From the NCBI GenBank assembly GCA_024277285.1, contig JAJRVM010000151.1:1-57320 (forward strand): DNA of 57,320 nt, in the 5' to 3' direction. The notes beneath the pieces are model-generated. The model made no database searches, had not been told where the DNA came from, and saw only the letters and a program-made list of their open reading frames with translations. A program made the translations under genes and the position numbers. Origin of the DNA: Planctomycetota bacterium. GTDB lineage: Bacteria > Planctomycetota > Planctomycetia > Pirellulales > Pirellulaceae. Positions 33,272 through 43,686 of this stretch are shown piece by piece; position 1 is the stretch's first letter; each line of letters begins with the position of its first letter.

Positions 33272-36200
33272 ATGGCAAGTGGAGCAGCGAAACCGCGCAC
33301 CCGTCCCAGCCCCGTCGGGGTTGGCCCGCGCATGCACTACGACCAAATCATCGATCAGAAGCTGGCCAAGACCCGCCGGCGTGTCAAGTTGGTTGACTTG
33401 GGCATCCTGCTGATGGGCCTGGTCGGTGGCATTATCCTCTTCACCATGAGTTTGGTGCTATTGGACCATTGGGCCTTGGACCTCAGCAAGGTGGAACGGT
33501 TCGTTGCGTTGGGGATTCTGATCGTCGGAGTCGGAGCCTATTTGGCGCGGTTCGTCATCCCGACGCTGACGCGGCCCATCAACCCACGGTATGCGGCGCG
33601 AGCGATCGAACAAAGCGAGCCTTCGCTCAAAAACAGCGTGATCAATTTCTTGATGTTTCGGCGCGATCCGACGCCAACCGGTCGGCTCGTCTATCGGGCT
33701 TTGCAGCAACGTGCTGCGTTGGATTTGCGCGGCGTCAACGTCGATCTTGCCGTTGATCAATCGCGATTGATTCACGTGGGGTACGTTGTTGTTGCGTTGA
33801 TGATCTTGCTGGCTGGCTACACGATTCTATCTCCGAAGAACGTTTTCCAAACGATCAAGCGAGTGTCGATTCCGTGGGCCGATATTGCGCGTCCGTCGCG
33901 CGTGACGATCGACGACATACAGCCAGGTAACAGCAATGCCATTCTTGGCAGTCAGGTGAGAATATCTGCCAGAATCGTGGGGGCCACGTCTGACGACATC
34001 GTCCGATTGCTCTACACAACGCAAGACAACCAGACCGTGGACCGAGTGGTCTCGATGAACCCTCCCGAAACGGGCCAGCGTTACACCTGCACGATCCCCG
34101 CAGACGCGTTGGGGATCCAGCAAAACCTCAAGTACCGTATCGAAGCGGGCGATGCCAAGAGTGGCGAACTCCTGTTGACGATGGTGCATACTCCATCCAT
34201 CGTGGTCGACCGAATCGAGTATCAGTATCCGGCCTATACGGGCATGCCGCCCTATACGTCCAAGGGGGAAGGCGAGGTTCACGCGCTCGAAGGGACGATT
34301 GTGACGGTGCATGCCAAAGCGAACCACGCGATCAAGACGGCGCAAATCGAGTTCGACCCCGACACAAGTTCACCGTCAGGGGGACAACTCATGGCGAGCG
34401 AGGGCGATTTGACCTCGTATGCTTTCACGCTGCGCTGGGACGATACCCGCAACGCATCCGAACACTCGAGCTACCAAATCGACTTTACTCCAGAACTGTC
34501 GGTCCACGGTGTCCGAGCAGCGCACAAGGCACTGCCGGCGGTTCACAAGATCCAGGTCACACCCGACCTGCCACCGGAGATCTCGATCCTCACGCCTCGT
34601 CGCAAGGAAATCGACGTTCCGGTCAACGGCATGCAACGAATCGAGATGAGAGCGCTCGACCCCGACTTCGGCCTCTCTGAGATCACGCTTCAGGCTCGGG
34701 CGCGTGACCGTGAGGACTTGACCAAGAGCTATCCTCAGGAATCGCAAGGGCGCGTTGGCCAAGTCGTCATTGAATTTGAATTCCGCCCCACGGAGCTCCA
34801 CCTCCAACCGGGCGACCAAGTCCAATTATGGGCCGAGGCCACCGACAATTGCACTCAACCGAACCGTGCTCGAACGTCCGACTATACGCTGAACATCGTG
34901 GCGGCCGACGCCGCGCGCTCCGATGCGTCCGCCGGCCAAAACTCGAACCAAAACGGCAACGATCAAGGAGCCGCCGACAACAAGTCGAGTCAAGCGCCAA
35001 AGTCCGCCTCCAGTGATCCGCAACAGGGAGGCGCTTCGCAGCAAGAGGACGCGTCCGCCAGTGGTGCGCAAGACCCACAAGACGAGGCGGCCGACACATC
35101 ATCCGGCCAACAAGATGCTGCGCAAGGCGAGGAAAGTGGTGGTGGTCAATCCGATTCGTCCCAACAGGGAAACGAAGGCGAATCAGGCGATTCTTCCGCC
35201 GGACAACCGCAAGAGGCCCAGCAAGGTGAAGAAACCGAAGGCAACCAGACCGGCGAAGGTGGCCAAATGGAAAATGGTTCGTCCGGCAACGACTCGGGCG
35301 ATCAGCAGTCAGGCAACCAAAGCGGGGCAAGCGGCTCGGCGGGAAGCGCAAGCAGCGACTCGGGAGGATCGGAAGGAACGTCCGGCAATTCGTCGGGCAA
35401 CACCACGGGCCAACAGCCGTCGTCCTCAGATGATTCCGGCGACGGCTCCCAAGAAGGTGGCGCCGGCGGAAAACCGACGGCCAATAGCAATTCGTCAAAC
35501 CAGGAGGGCGCCGGACAAGGTGCGTCTGGCAATCAGGGTACGGATGGCGCACAAAGCGCGCGGCAAGAACCGTTACACGACGGCGAGGCAATCGAACGCA
35601 CGCTGGAATACATGAAGAAGACGGGGCAACAGGGCGCTGCCCGCGACGAAAGCCCAGCAGCCGACCACCAATCGTCACCCAGCGAGTCGACTCAAGACAG
35701 TCAATCGCCAGCCGATTCGAACCGCAATCCGAACGAGCAGAAGACTCCGGGCGAGCAGCAATCCAACGGCTCTGCAAGCGACCAGATGCAACAGGACGGC
35801 ACGGCAGGCGGGAAGAACGGTTCCGACCAAGCCCCAGCGCAGAAAAACCCAGCGCAGAACCCCGGAAATGGGGAGTCCGAGAAGCTCAACGGCTCGAAAC
35901 CTGCTCAAACCGAAAGCGATCCAAGCGGCCAGCAGGGATCTGGGCAACAGGAAACTGGCCAGCAGGAAACTGGCCAGCGGGGATCTGGCCAGGACAGCGC
36001 ATCGGACCATCCCGGCAAGGACCCTCAACACATGGCCGGCGAGGGCGACAATGCCGATCCTCAGAAAGGGCTTGGCGAAAAAAAAGAACAGCCCGAGCAA
36101 CCCAAGACGGCCGAGACCAAGCCCGAATCGTCCGACAACACCGATACTGAATCGGCCGAGAAGCAATCGGGGCTGGGCGATGAAGGTTCGCCAGGTACCG

Positions 36201-37168
36201 GTCGTCCCTCCGAAGACAAAGCCGGTTCGACCGCCTCGCAGCGGGCCAATCAGGACACCGAGAAGAAACCGGAACAGGGCGAGCGTGAATCGTCTGACAA
36301 CAACGAACAATCGTCCAGTGAGAGCAAGAAACAGAGCGATTCTCAGGGCGACGAAGGTGGCCCAAGGAGTGGTGGGGGCGAAAAGGGGGGCGGACAGTCT
36401 GCCAACCAACCGGGGCGCGACAGCCCAGGCAGCAGCACTTCCTCCGATCAGGGCAACACCGGCTCGCCAGAATCGGGTCAAGGTGAAACGGCAAACCGTG
36501 GAGGCGACAAACAACAGTCACCCGACAAGACGGGGCAAAGTGGTGAAAAGCCTGGCAACGGAACGCAAAGCCAACCCTCCTCGACAGGCGATCAGCAGAC
36601 GTCCGACGGGAGCATGCCGAAAACGCCACAAGATGCGGTTGATCCCGACAAGGTTCAGTCACCAAACCGATCGGACCAAATGGACCCGAACAACCACTCG
36701 TCGGGCGGCCTGAGCAGCGGCAAACCCGACGGAGGTGGAATCGCGGGCGATTCCCCAAGCAGCGCGAACGATTCCGAAAGCGTGATTCCAGATGGCGATG
36801 CGGCCAACCTGGATTATGCACGTCGCGCAACGGACCTGGCACTCGCACAGCTGAAAAATCAGCAGGACGATCCCGACCCTGAACTACTCAAGTCGCTCGG
36901 GTGGACCAAAGATGAGTTAAAAGCCTTCATCGCACGATGGGAGGCCATGAAACACAATGCGCGCGAACAGGGTGGTGAGGCTCAACGGGAGTTGCAAGAT
37001 GCCTTGCGTAGCCTGGGGCTGCGCAGTGCGGGAGCAGAGCGACGGGCTACCGATATCGAGAATGACAACTATCGCGGCATGCATGATGGCGGTAACCGCA
37101 GTCGACCGCCTGCGGATATGCTGGAACAATTCAACGCATACAGAAAAGGGGCGGCACGTGGCCAATAG
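33272..37168 (+). CDS. 1298-residue DUF4175-like membrane protein with ~600-residue disordered region
   Basis: Three membrane segments lie at residues 42-64, 77-97 and 168-186, the layout of DUF4175-like proteins found beside MoxR/VWA gene clusters. Residues ~200-540 form a beta-rich extracytoplasmic region with Ig-like strands (VDRIEYQYPAYTGMPPYT; ISILTPRRKEIDVPVNG). Residues ~548-1165 are almost pure Ser, Gln, Gly, Asn, Asp, Glu, Lys, Thr and Ala without hydrophobics, including GQQETGQQETGQ repeats. A folded C-terminal helical domain follows (LAQLKNQQDDPDPELLKSLG). No enzyme motif is seen. The gene is followed 32 bp later by nadB. Function unknown; a cell-envelope spacer or stalk is one reading. 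Confidence 0.88.
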   Translation: MASGAAKPRTRPSPVGVGPRMHYDQIIDQKLAKTRRRVKLVDLGILLMGLVGGIILFTMSLVLLDHWALDLSKVERFVALGILIVGVGAYLARFVIPTLTRPINPRYAARAIEQSEPSLKNSVINFLMFRRDPTPTGRLVYRALQQRAALDLRGVNVDLAVDQSRLIHVGYVVVALMILLAGYTILSPKNVFQTIKRVSIPWADIARPSRVTIDDIQPGNSNAILGSQVRISARIVGATSDDIVRLLYTTQDNQTVDRVVSMNPPETGQRYTCTIPADALGIQQNLKYRIEAGDAKSGELLLTMVHTPSIVVDRIEYQYPAYTGMPPYTSKGEGEVHALEGTIVTVHAKANHAIKTAQIEFDPDTSSPSGGQLMASEGDLTSYAFTLRWDDTRNASEHSSYQIDFTPELSVHGVRAAHKALPAVHKIQVTPDLPPEISILTPRRKEIDVPVNGMQRIEMRALDPDFGLSEITLQARARDREDLTKSYPQESQGRVGQVVIEFEFRPTELHLQPGDQVQLWAEATDNCTQPNRARTSDYTLNIVAADAARSDASAGQNSNQNGNDQGAADNKSSQAPKSASSDPQQGGASQQEDASASGAQDPQDEAADTSSGQQDAAQGEESGGGQSDSSQQGNEGESGDSSAGQPQEAQQGEETEGNQTGEGGQMENGSSGNDSGDQQSGNQSGASGSAGSASSDSGGSEGTSGNSSGNTTGQQPSSSDDSGDGSQEGGAGGKPTANSNSSNQEGAGQGASGNQGTDGAQSARQEPLHDGEAIERTLEYMKKTGQQGAARDESPAADHQSSPSESTQDSQSPADSNRNPNEQKTPGEQQSNGSASDQMQQDGTAGGKNGSDQAPAQKNPAQNPGNGESEKLNGSKPAQTESDPSGQQGSGQQETGQQETGQRGSGQDSASDHPGKDPQHMAGEGDNADPQKGLGEKKEQPEQPKTAETKPESSDNTDTESAEKQSGLGDEGSPGTGRPSEDKAGSTASQRANQDTEKKPEQGERESSDNNEQSSSESKKQSDSQGDEGGPRSGGGEKGGGQSANQPGRDSPGSSTSSDQGNTGSPESGQGETANRGGDKQQSPDKTGQSGEKPGNGTQSQPSSTGDQQTSDGSMPKTPQDAVDPDKVQSPNRSDQMDPNNHSSGGLSSGKPDGGGIAGDSPSSANDSESVIPDGDAANLDYARRATDLALAQLKNQQDDPDPELLKSLGWTKDELKAFIARWEAMKHNAREQGGEAQRELQDALRSLGLRSAGAERRATDIENDNYRGMHDGGNRSRPPADMLEQFNAYRKGAARGQ

Positions 37169-37200
37169 AATGGGCATCAAGGCAAAGGCTGGTACACCCC

Positions 37201-38817
37201 GTGAATAATGCGCTACACCGATATCTGGTCCCCTTTTCACCCAAACAAATCCCTCACTTCTTCACGGACGTCCTGGTCATCGGCAGCGGGCTTGCTGGCT
37301 TGCGTGCCGCCAGCGCTGTCGATCCTTCACTATCCGCTCTCGTGGTCACGAAGGATCAGATCGATGAATCGGCGAGCAACTATGCGCAAGGCGGAATCGC
37401 TGCCGTTCTGGACCAGAAGGACACATTTGACGCGCACATTTCCGATACGCTGGTTGCTGGCAACGCGCTATGTGACGCCGACGTCGTATCGATGGTCGTA
37501 CGTGAGGCTCCGCAGCACATCGACGAATTGATCCGTTGGGGTGCGCGCTTCGACATGCAAGAGGGCACCCTCCAATTGGGTCGGGAAGGTGGGCACAGCC
37601 ATTTCCGAGTGGCGCACGCCATGGGTGACGCAACAGGACGCGAGATCATGCGCGCCATGATCAAGTGGACCAAGCGATTGCGCAATGTGCAGCTGCGCGA
37701 TCACACGTTTACACTCGACTTACTGACATTCGACGGTGTATGTCGTGGTGCGTTGGTTGCCGACCAGCAACACGGCCTTTCTCTGGTGTGGGCCCTGCAG
37801 ACCATCCTCTGCACCGGCGGTACCGGGCAAATCTATCGCGAATCGACCAACCCCACCGTGGCCACCGGCGACGGACACGCGATTGCCTATCGTGCGGGGG
37901 TACAACTGCACGACATGGAGTTCATTCAATTCCATCCCACCGTACTCTACATCGCGGGCAGCAGCCGTAGCCTGATCACGGAAGCGGTTCGTGGTGAAGG
38001 AGCGCGTCTGGTCGACTGCAACGGCGTGCGTTTCATGCCCGAATACGACGCGCGCGGCGAGCTGGCACCACGTGATGTCGTCAGTCAGGCACTCGTCACA
38101 CAGATGGAAAAAACAGCTCACCCGTGTGTTTACCTCGACATGACTCATCTCGACCCTGACTTTGTGCGCAACCGCTTCCCAGGGATCGCTGCCACCTGCA
38201 TGGAATTCGGAATCGATATTACGGCCGATCGTATCCCGGTCCGACCCGGTGCTCATTATATGATCGGCGGCGCGACCGTCGATCAGAATGGCAGGACGTC
38301 GCTGCCCGGACTCTGGGCCGCCGGCGAGGTGACGTCGAGCGGTTTACACGGCGCCAATCGATTGGCTTCCAATAGCTTGCTGGAAGCGTTGGTATTCGGC
38401 ACCCATGCGGGGAAGGGAGCATCAGTTGCCGCAGCTGCTGCGGAAAACGGATTTCGCGCTTACCCCATTGTCAATGAAGCGGTTGACCAGCCGGCCAAAT
38501 CACTCGACCTGGTCGATATTCGCAACTCATTGACCAGCTTGATGTGGCGCGACGTCGGCGTGCGCCGCGAGGCGAACCAATTGGCGCGCGCCCTGGAAAT
38601 GATCGAACGCTGGCAGCGTTATGTACTGGGACATCAATTCCACGACCGGGCTGGCTGGGAATTACAGAATATGCTGACCGTGGCGAGCCTAATCGTTCAG
38701 GCCGCGCTGACACGCAAGGAATCGCGTGGCGTCCACATGCGCACCGATTTCCCAAGCGCCGACAACCAGCATTGGCTGCGTCATCTCCCTATGCAAGCTG
38801 GGCACGATTTTCCCTGA
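37201..38817 (+). CDS. nadB: L-aspartate oxidase
   Basis: A 538-residue FAD enzyme oxidising L-aspartate to iminoaspartate, the first step of NAD synthesis. GTG start at 37201. The dinucleotide motif is VIGSGLAGLRAA (26-37). Active-site regions are seen: SNYAQGGIAAVL, HSHFRVAHAMGDATGREI and the later PGAHYMIGGATVDQNG with GLHGANRLASNSLLEALVFG. The C-terminal helical domain is present and the length is normal. No nadA or nadC is adjacent. The 32-bp gap to the DUF4175-like gene suggests shared transcription, though the functions are unrelated. Confidence 0.97.
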   Translation: MNNALHRYLVPFSPKQIPHFFTDVLVIGSGLAGLRAASAVDPSLSALVVTKDQIDESASNYAQGGIAAVLDQKDTFDAHISDTLVAGNALCDADVVSMVVREAPQHIDELIRWGARFDMQEGTLQLGREGGHSHFRVAHAMGDATGREIMRAMIKWTKRLRNVQLRDHTFTLDLLTFDGVCRGALVADQQHGLSLVWALQTILCTGGTGQIYRESTNPTVATGDGHAIAYRAGVQLHDMEFIQFHPTVLYIAGSSRSLITEAVRGEGARLVDCNGVRFMPEYDARGELAPRDVVSQALVTQMEKTAHPCVYLDMTHLDPDFVRNRFPGIAATCMEFGIDITADRIPVRPGAHYMIGGATVDQNGRTSLPGLWAAGEVTSSGLHGANRLASNSLLEALVFGTHAGKGASVAAAAAENGFRAYPIVNEAVDQPAKSLDLVDIRNSLTSLMWRDVGVRREANQLARALEMIERWQRYVLGHQFHDRAGWELQNMLTVASLIVQAALTRKESRGVHMRTDFPSADNQHWLRHLPMQAGHDFP

Positions 38818-39010
38818 CGCGAGATGGAGTGTGTTAGAAGCAGTGGTCTCTTTCCCCTATTTCGGGCGCACTGCCAACGATCCCGAAAGAAAGAGCCCAA
38901 CCCCCAATCGCAGTAGGGCCCAGATGGTGGACGTTGTCGCGACTCTGCGCGGCCGTTCACAACGGTGACAGGGACGCAAATGTGAGCTCGAGAAGCATTT
39001 TCGGGCTGTA

Positions 39011-39152
39011 GGCGTTCACGGGATCGGCGTTCACGGGATCCCTGCCCGAACGAGGAGAAAACCTCGGAATATCGAATATCGAGCAAGGAGTGCAGAAGTG
39101 AAAAGTGCCCTGATGTGCTGGCCCCTGATGTGCTGACCCCTGATGTGATGGC
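39011..39152. repeat. Two clusters of 15-bp tandem repeats
   Basis: GGCGTTCACGGGATC occurs twice at 39011-39040. A 15-bp unit of the type CCCCTGATGTGCTGR occurs three times at 39108-39152, with one or two base differences. Confidence 0.85.
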
Positions 39153-39270
39153 AATGGGACGACGTGGCGTTGACGGGTCAACACCATGTCGCAGCTTCAA
39201 TGTCGTAGCTCCCATCCAAGTCGGTAAAGACTTGCTTCCTTCGGCCTTCTGCGGTTCCTTGTTCGATATT
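39076..39270. repeat. Inverted repeat of an AATATCGARCAAGGA element
   Basis: AATATCGAGCAAGGAGTGCA (39076 onward) recurs inversely at 39246-39270 as AATATCGAACAAGGAACCGC, both followed by GAAG, with about 145 bp between the arms. Similar strings seem common in intergenic DNA of related genomes (recollection, not checked). Confidence 0.6.
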
Positions 39271-39758
39271 CTGCGGTTCGTTTCTTTTGGTAGCTTGCAT
39301 TCTCGTGAACGGTTACTTCGGGCTTACACCCATCCTGGGCGGGTGCGAGAGGATCTCAGACGGTGAATGCAGAGGCATGGCAGGGCGCGGCACGCGAAGT
39401 CGCAGATGCCGGCGAGACGCCGCTTCCCGTCGGCGCGGTTGAAAACTGGCCCTCGACAGCCTAAATTGACAAGTCTCGATGCGCCGAGGCGAACCGGCAA
39501 CGGAGAACCCGCGTACATCTAACTTAAGCGGCTGTGCGCAGTCGTTTTCGCGTGTGGTGAATTCGGCTCAGAACCGCGAGATGTCGGTTCCATCCTTCCA
39601 AACACCATCGCGACCGTCCAATACCCTGGCATGCCGCTGGGGCACGGCACGCGGGTGCAATCGTGCTCGCAAGCTCAGCCGTTGCGTTGTTTCAGAGTGT
39701 TTTTTGACGTATTGTTCAAATGTTCAGTAATCAGGCGAAGCGTTAGCGAGATCGCAGG

Positions 39759-40511
39759 ATGAGTGACCAGCAGAGACTTCCCATGATCGAGGCGGATGGT
39801 TTGTCGAAGTTCTACGGAATTTTCGCGGCCGTTCAAGATGTAACGTTTCAGGTCTCCGAAGGCGAGGTCGTAGCGTTTCTCGGGCCCAATGGCGCGGGCA
39901 AGAGCACGACAATGAAACTGTTAACCGGCTATATTTCCCCGTCCGCGGGACATGCTCGGATTGCCGGCCACGATATGGCTGAGAATCGCTTGGCCGGTTC
40001 CGCTCGTCTGGGCTACCTTCCCGAAAACGGGCCGCTCTACCCCGACATGACCCCGCACAGCCTGCTAGACTTTTTTGCCGAGGCTCGTGGCATGACGCGA
40101 TCCGAGAAGCACGCCCGAGTCGACTCGGTCATCGAACTCTGTGCCCTGGGCAATGTCATTCACAAACCGATCAGCAAGCTGTCGAAGGGTTTTCGCCAGC
40201 GCGTTGGGATGGCTCAATCCCTGCTGCACGAGCCCGATGTATTGATCCTTGACGAACCGACTGCCGGCCTTGATCCCAATCAAATTCGCGAAGTGCGCCG
40301 CACGATGGAACGCCTGCAGGCGATGGGAAAAACCGTTCTCCTCTCGACGCATATTTTGCAGGAAGTCACGGCGATGGCCAATCGCGTGATCTTGATCGAC
40401 GAAGGGCGGTTGAAATACGACGGCCCGGTGACCGAACTGGACCCTAAGAATGAAGGGCTTGATACGGCCTTTGCTCGCTTGACCGGTTGCACGGTGTCGA
40501 CCACGAACTAG
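39759..40511 (+). CDS. ABC transporter ATP-binding protein (GldA-like)
   Basis: A 250-residue ABC ATPase. The Walker A is FLGPNGAGKSTTMKLLTG, the signature LSKGFRQRVGMAQSLLHEP and the Walker B LILDEPTAGLDPNQ, with the H-loop in LLSTHILQEV. It belongs to the ABC-2/GldA group of exporters. The GldF-GldG fusion permease follows after 229 bp and a DUF4340 protein after that. This triad is widespread in Planctomycetes and Bacteroidetes-like gliding loci, but no other gliding gene is seen. Cargo unknown. Confidence 0.95.
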   Translation: MSDQQRLPMIEADGLSKFYGIFAAVQDVTFQVSEGEVVAFLGPNGAGKSTTMKLLTGYISPSAGHARIAGHDMAENRLAGSARLGYLPENGPLYPDMTPHSLLDFFAEARGMTRSEKHARVDSVIELCALGNVIHKPISKLSKGFRQRVGMAQSLLHEPDVLILDEPTAGLDPNQIREVRRTMERLQAMGKTVLLSTHILQEVTAMANRVILIDEGRLKYDGPVTELDPKNEGLDTAFARLTGCTVSTTN

Positions 40512-40535
40512 CGAGTCACGCGGCGTCCCCGTTTT

Positions 40536-40567
40536 GGTCGCCCCCACTTCGGGTCGCCCCCACTTCG
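40536..40567. repeat. 16-bp tandem repeat, two copies
   Basis: GGTCGCCCCCACTTCG occurs twice head to tail, with the start of a third copy, in the spacer between the ABC ATPase and its permease. Confidence 0.85.
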
Positions 40568-40740
40568 AGTCGCCACAGAACGACCGCACGTCAACACCCT
40601 CCATTACTCCACACGGATTCGGACAAAACAACTTACAGGCCGCTTGCTTTCGAATCGAAAGAACATGCACGACACTCCGAGTTGATTGCATCAGTTGATC
40701 CGACAGGCAAGAGAAAACAGATATAATCAGGTAAAGAGCC

Positions 40741-43686
40741 ATGATGGACATTTTCGGCGAACTGCTCGGACTCTTGTTGGTTGACCTCGTCTTTGTTGTC
40801 GTCCTCTTGATTCTGTTGATGCCCCTGCTGTTTTTTAAGCAAGCCGCGTTTGCGGTACTCAAGCGGAACTTTGTCGGATACTTCAGCAACCCGACCGGAT
40901 ATGTGTTCCTCTGCTTGTTCGTACTGCTTTCGTCGTTTGCGGCTTTCTGGCCGCACGACTTTTTCACTGCGAACCTGGCAAACCTTGATCAATTGAACAT
41001 CTACCTGCCCGGGATCATGCTGGTCTTCATTCCGGCCATTACGATGAGCATTTGGTCGGAAGAACGGCGGCAGGGAACGGACGAATTGCTGCTGACTCTG
41101 CCAGCTGCTGACTTCGACATTGTCATTGGCAAGTACTTGGCTGCGGCCGCGATCTTCACGACCTCACTGCTCTTTTCGCAAATCTCCAACTTCATTGTCC
41201 TACTGTCACTCGCGATGGGCGAGGTTGACATGGGGCTGTTCGCAACCACGTACTTCGGCTATTGGCTAATCGGTTTGGCCATGCTCTCGATCGGCATGGT
41301 TGCCTCGTTCCTGACTCGGAACCTGACCATCGGATTTATCCTGGGTCTGATTTTCAACATGCCGTTAGTCTTCATGAAGATGGCGGACATGCTACCGAGC
41401 AAGGTGAATTTGCCGCTTATTTCGAGTTGGAACATTTCCCGTGTGGTATCGAACTGGAGTATCGCCGCCCAGTTTGACTCTTTCGGACGCGGCGTCATCA
41501 GCCTGTCGTCCGTGATCTACTTCTTGATGCTGATCACCGTTGGGCTCTACCTGAGCATGGTACTCATCGGTGCGCGCCACTGGTACGGTGGTCGCGACGG
41601 TCACTCGCTGCTGGGGCATTATCTGGTCCGCACCATAGCGCTGGTGACGATCGCGTTCGGCATTGCGGCGTTCTTCTCCGGTCACGATCGTGTCCGATTT
41701 GACATGACCGAGGGCAAAGTCAGCTCGTTGTCGCCCGACACAGAGCGACTTGTCCAGGAACTGGATCCGGAGCATCCCATTTACGTCGACGCTTTCATCA
41801 GCAGCAACATCCCCGAGCAGTACGTGACAACGCGACTCAACCTGCTCGCGATGCTCAAGGAATTCGAGGCCATGGCAGGCGGCCATATTTTGGTCAACAT
41901 TCACAACAACCTGGAACCGTTCAGCGAAGAAGCCGCATTGGCCGACGAGCAGTTTGGGATCCGGCCACAAAAGATCACCATTCGTTCACGTGGTGCGATA
42001 ACGGACGAAGAATTGATTCTTGGTGCCGCGTTCCGATGTGGCCTGCAAAAAGTGGTCGTCCCCTTCTTCGACTACGGGATCCCCGTGGAATACGAGCTGA
42101 TTCGCTCGATTAACACCGTCGCGCAGAAGGATCGCAAAACGATCGGCATTGTCCACACAGACGCTCAGCTCTTCGGCGGCTTTTCCTTCGCTGGCGGTCG
42201 CCCACAACAGATTCCTCGACAGGCAATCGTGACCGAACTGGAAAAACAATATGATGTGAAGGAAGTCAACCTGACGCAGCCGATTGACAACGACAACTAT
42301 GATCTACTGTTGGTCGTACAGCCATCGTCACTGGCGCCGGAAGGCATGGAATATCTGCTCGATTCCATTCGCCACGGCATGCCGACGGCCATTTTCGAGG
42401 ACCCGCTGCCCTACTACGCCCGAACGGTTCCCGGTACCGGCATACCCAAGCAATCGCCTGGCGGGATGATGGGGATGCAGTCGCAACCGATGCCAAAAGC
42501 TGACATCCGTAAGTTATGGGACCTGCTGGGCATTCAATCGCCCGGAGCATCGAGCCGCGAGGGGCTCTATCAACCCGACTTGGTCTGGCAACGCTACAAC
42601 CCCTATCCCGAGTTGCAAATCCGAGCGATCCCCGATCAGTTCGTTTTCGTTCGTGAAGAACCGGATGCCCCGGTCGGCTTGTTGAATCCGGACAATCCGA
42701 TTACGTCCGGACTCACGGAGCTGTTCTTCCCCTTCCCGGGTGCCATTGAACCGAGCCCCAAGAGTGACCTGAAATTCACGAAGCTCGCCATCACACGCGA
42801 ACTGGGCGGAACCATCGGATTTGAACAGTTCATGAAGAATCAAGCTGATCCGGCCATGCTCAAGGCACTGCAACGGCGGCGCGAGAATCTGACACTCGCG
42901 GCATTGATCGAGAGTGAAGACGACGGCGAGAGTGCCACCAAGGATAAGGCGAAAGGCGCAGAAAAGAAGACAAAGGATGGAGCGGCGAGCGAGTCGAAAG
43001 AGACTGCAGCCGGCGATCAATCGGACCACATTCGCGTCGTCTACTGTGCCGATATCGACATGATGATCCCCGATTTCCTCCGAATTCGCGCGCGGCCAGA
43101 CGATGAAAACGGAGTCAGCTGGAAGTTCGAGAACATCACATTCATCCTGAACGTGATTGACGCACTGTCAGGGGATACGAACTACATCGACATCCGCAAA
43201 CGCAAACCGCTGTACGCCACCCTGCAAGTCGTCGAATCGCGCATCGAAGATGCCAAGAAACGCGAGTTCGATCAGGTGGCTGAATTCCAGACGAAGTACG
43301 ACAAAGAAGTGCAACAAGCCGAGACCGATAAAGAGGACGTCGTCGAAAAGCTGCAAGCGATTGTTCGCGACCTGCAAAAGAAGCAGAGCGAGGGCGAGCA
43401 CATTAACGAAACGGAGCTCCGCGAAAAAGCACAGCGCGTGAATATCCAACGAGAAGTGCAAAACCGCCGATTCGCGATCCAGAAAGAGCGGCTGGAACGG
43501 GAGTTGGAGCGAAAGATCAAGCACATTCAACGGGATGTCGATCTGGAGATCCAACGCACCCAGTTCAAATACAAGTTCCTGGCCGTAGCGCTCCCCTGGA
43601 TCCCTCCGTTTCTGGTCGGATTAGTCGTCTTCGTCCGACGGCGCCTGCGTGAACGCGAGGGGATTGAAAAATCCCGCCTGCGATGA
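40741..43686 (+). CDS. GldF-GldG fusion: ABC-2 permease plus extracytoplasmic ABC-type substrate domain
   Basis: A 981-residue fusion. The first ~320 residues are an ABC-2 permease with six or more membrane helices, plus a further N-terminal helix. Residues ~330-720 are a GldG-type extracytoplasmic domain (VRFDMTEGKVSSLSPDTERL is its start signature; FFDYGIPVEYELIRSIN later). A Lys/Glu/Ala-rich insert lies near 727-765. A ~100-residue coiled coil follows (QTKYDKEVQQAETDKEDVVE), then a last membrane helix (FLAVALPWIPPFLVGLVVFV) and a basic tail. In Bacteroidetes GldF and GldG are separate. It partners the ATPase upstream and the DUF4340 protein downstream. Confidence 0.93.
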   Translation: MMDIFGELLGLLLVDLVFVVVLLILLMPLLFFKQAAFAVLKRNFVGYFSNPTGYVFLCLFVLLSSFAAFWPHDFFTANLANLDQLNIYLPGIMLVFIPAITMSIWSEERRQGTDELLLTLPAADFDIVIGKYLAAAAIFTTSLLFSQISNFIVLLSLAMGEVDMGLFATTYFGYWLIGLAMLSIGMVASFLTRNLTIGFILGLIFNMPLVFMKMADMLPSKVNLPLISSWNISRVVSNWSIAAQFDSFGRGVISLSSVIYFLMLITVGLYLSMVLIGARHWYGGRDGHSLLGHYLVRTIALVTIAFGIAAFFSGHDRVRFDMTEGKVSSLSPDTERLVQELDPEHPIYVDAFISSNIPEQYVTTRLNLLAMLKEFEAMAGGHILVNIHNNLEPFSEEAALADEQFGIRPQKITIRSRGAITDEELILGAAFRCGLQKVVVPFFDYGIPVEYELIRSINTVAQKDRKTIGIVHTDAQLFGGFSFAGGRPQQIPRQAIVTELEKQYDVKEVNLTQPIDNDNYDLLLVVQPSSLAPEGMEYLLDSIRHGMPTAIFEDPLPYYARTVPGTGIPKQSPGGMMGMQSQPMPKADIRKLWDLLGIQSPGASSREGLYQPDLVWQRYNPYPELQIRAIPDQFVFVREEPDAPVGLLNPDNPITSGLTELFFPFPGAIEPSPKSDLKFTKLAITRELGGTIGFEQFMKNQADPAMLKALQRRRENLTLAALIESEDDGESATKDKAKGAEKKTKDGAASESKETAAGDQSDHIRVVYCADIDMMIPDFLRIRARPDDENGVSWKFENITFILNVIDALSGDTNYIDIRKRKPLYATLQVVESRIEDAKKREFDQVAEFQTKYDKEVQQAETDKEDVVEKLQAIVRDLQKKQSEGEHINETELREKAQRVNIQREVQNRRFAIQKERLERELERKIKHIQRDVDLEIQRTQFKYKFLAVALPWIPPFLVGLVVFVRRRLREREGIEKSRLR

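Larger units (their letters stand above)
38818..39758. other. 941-bp spacer with repeats
   Basis: No supported gene. It contains GGCGTTCACGGGATC twice (39011-39040), a 15-bp unit three times (39108-39152) and a long-range inverted repeat (39076-39099 with 39246-39270). A possible weak sigma-70 promoter, TTGACG at 39704 with a 17-bp spacer to GTAATC, lies 30 bp before the ABC gene at 39759. Confidence 0.6.

Noticed and set aside
34767..36848. Long ORFs on the minus strand and other plus frames opposite the 1298-residue gene
   Set aside because: They arise from the biased composition of the Ser/Gln/Gly-rich region and have no ribosome sites or family features.
39643..39660. GGCACGCGGGTGC upstream of the ABC gene as a sigma-54 promoter
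   Set aside because: Spacing is one base short and the TT before GC is missing.
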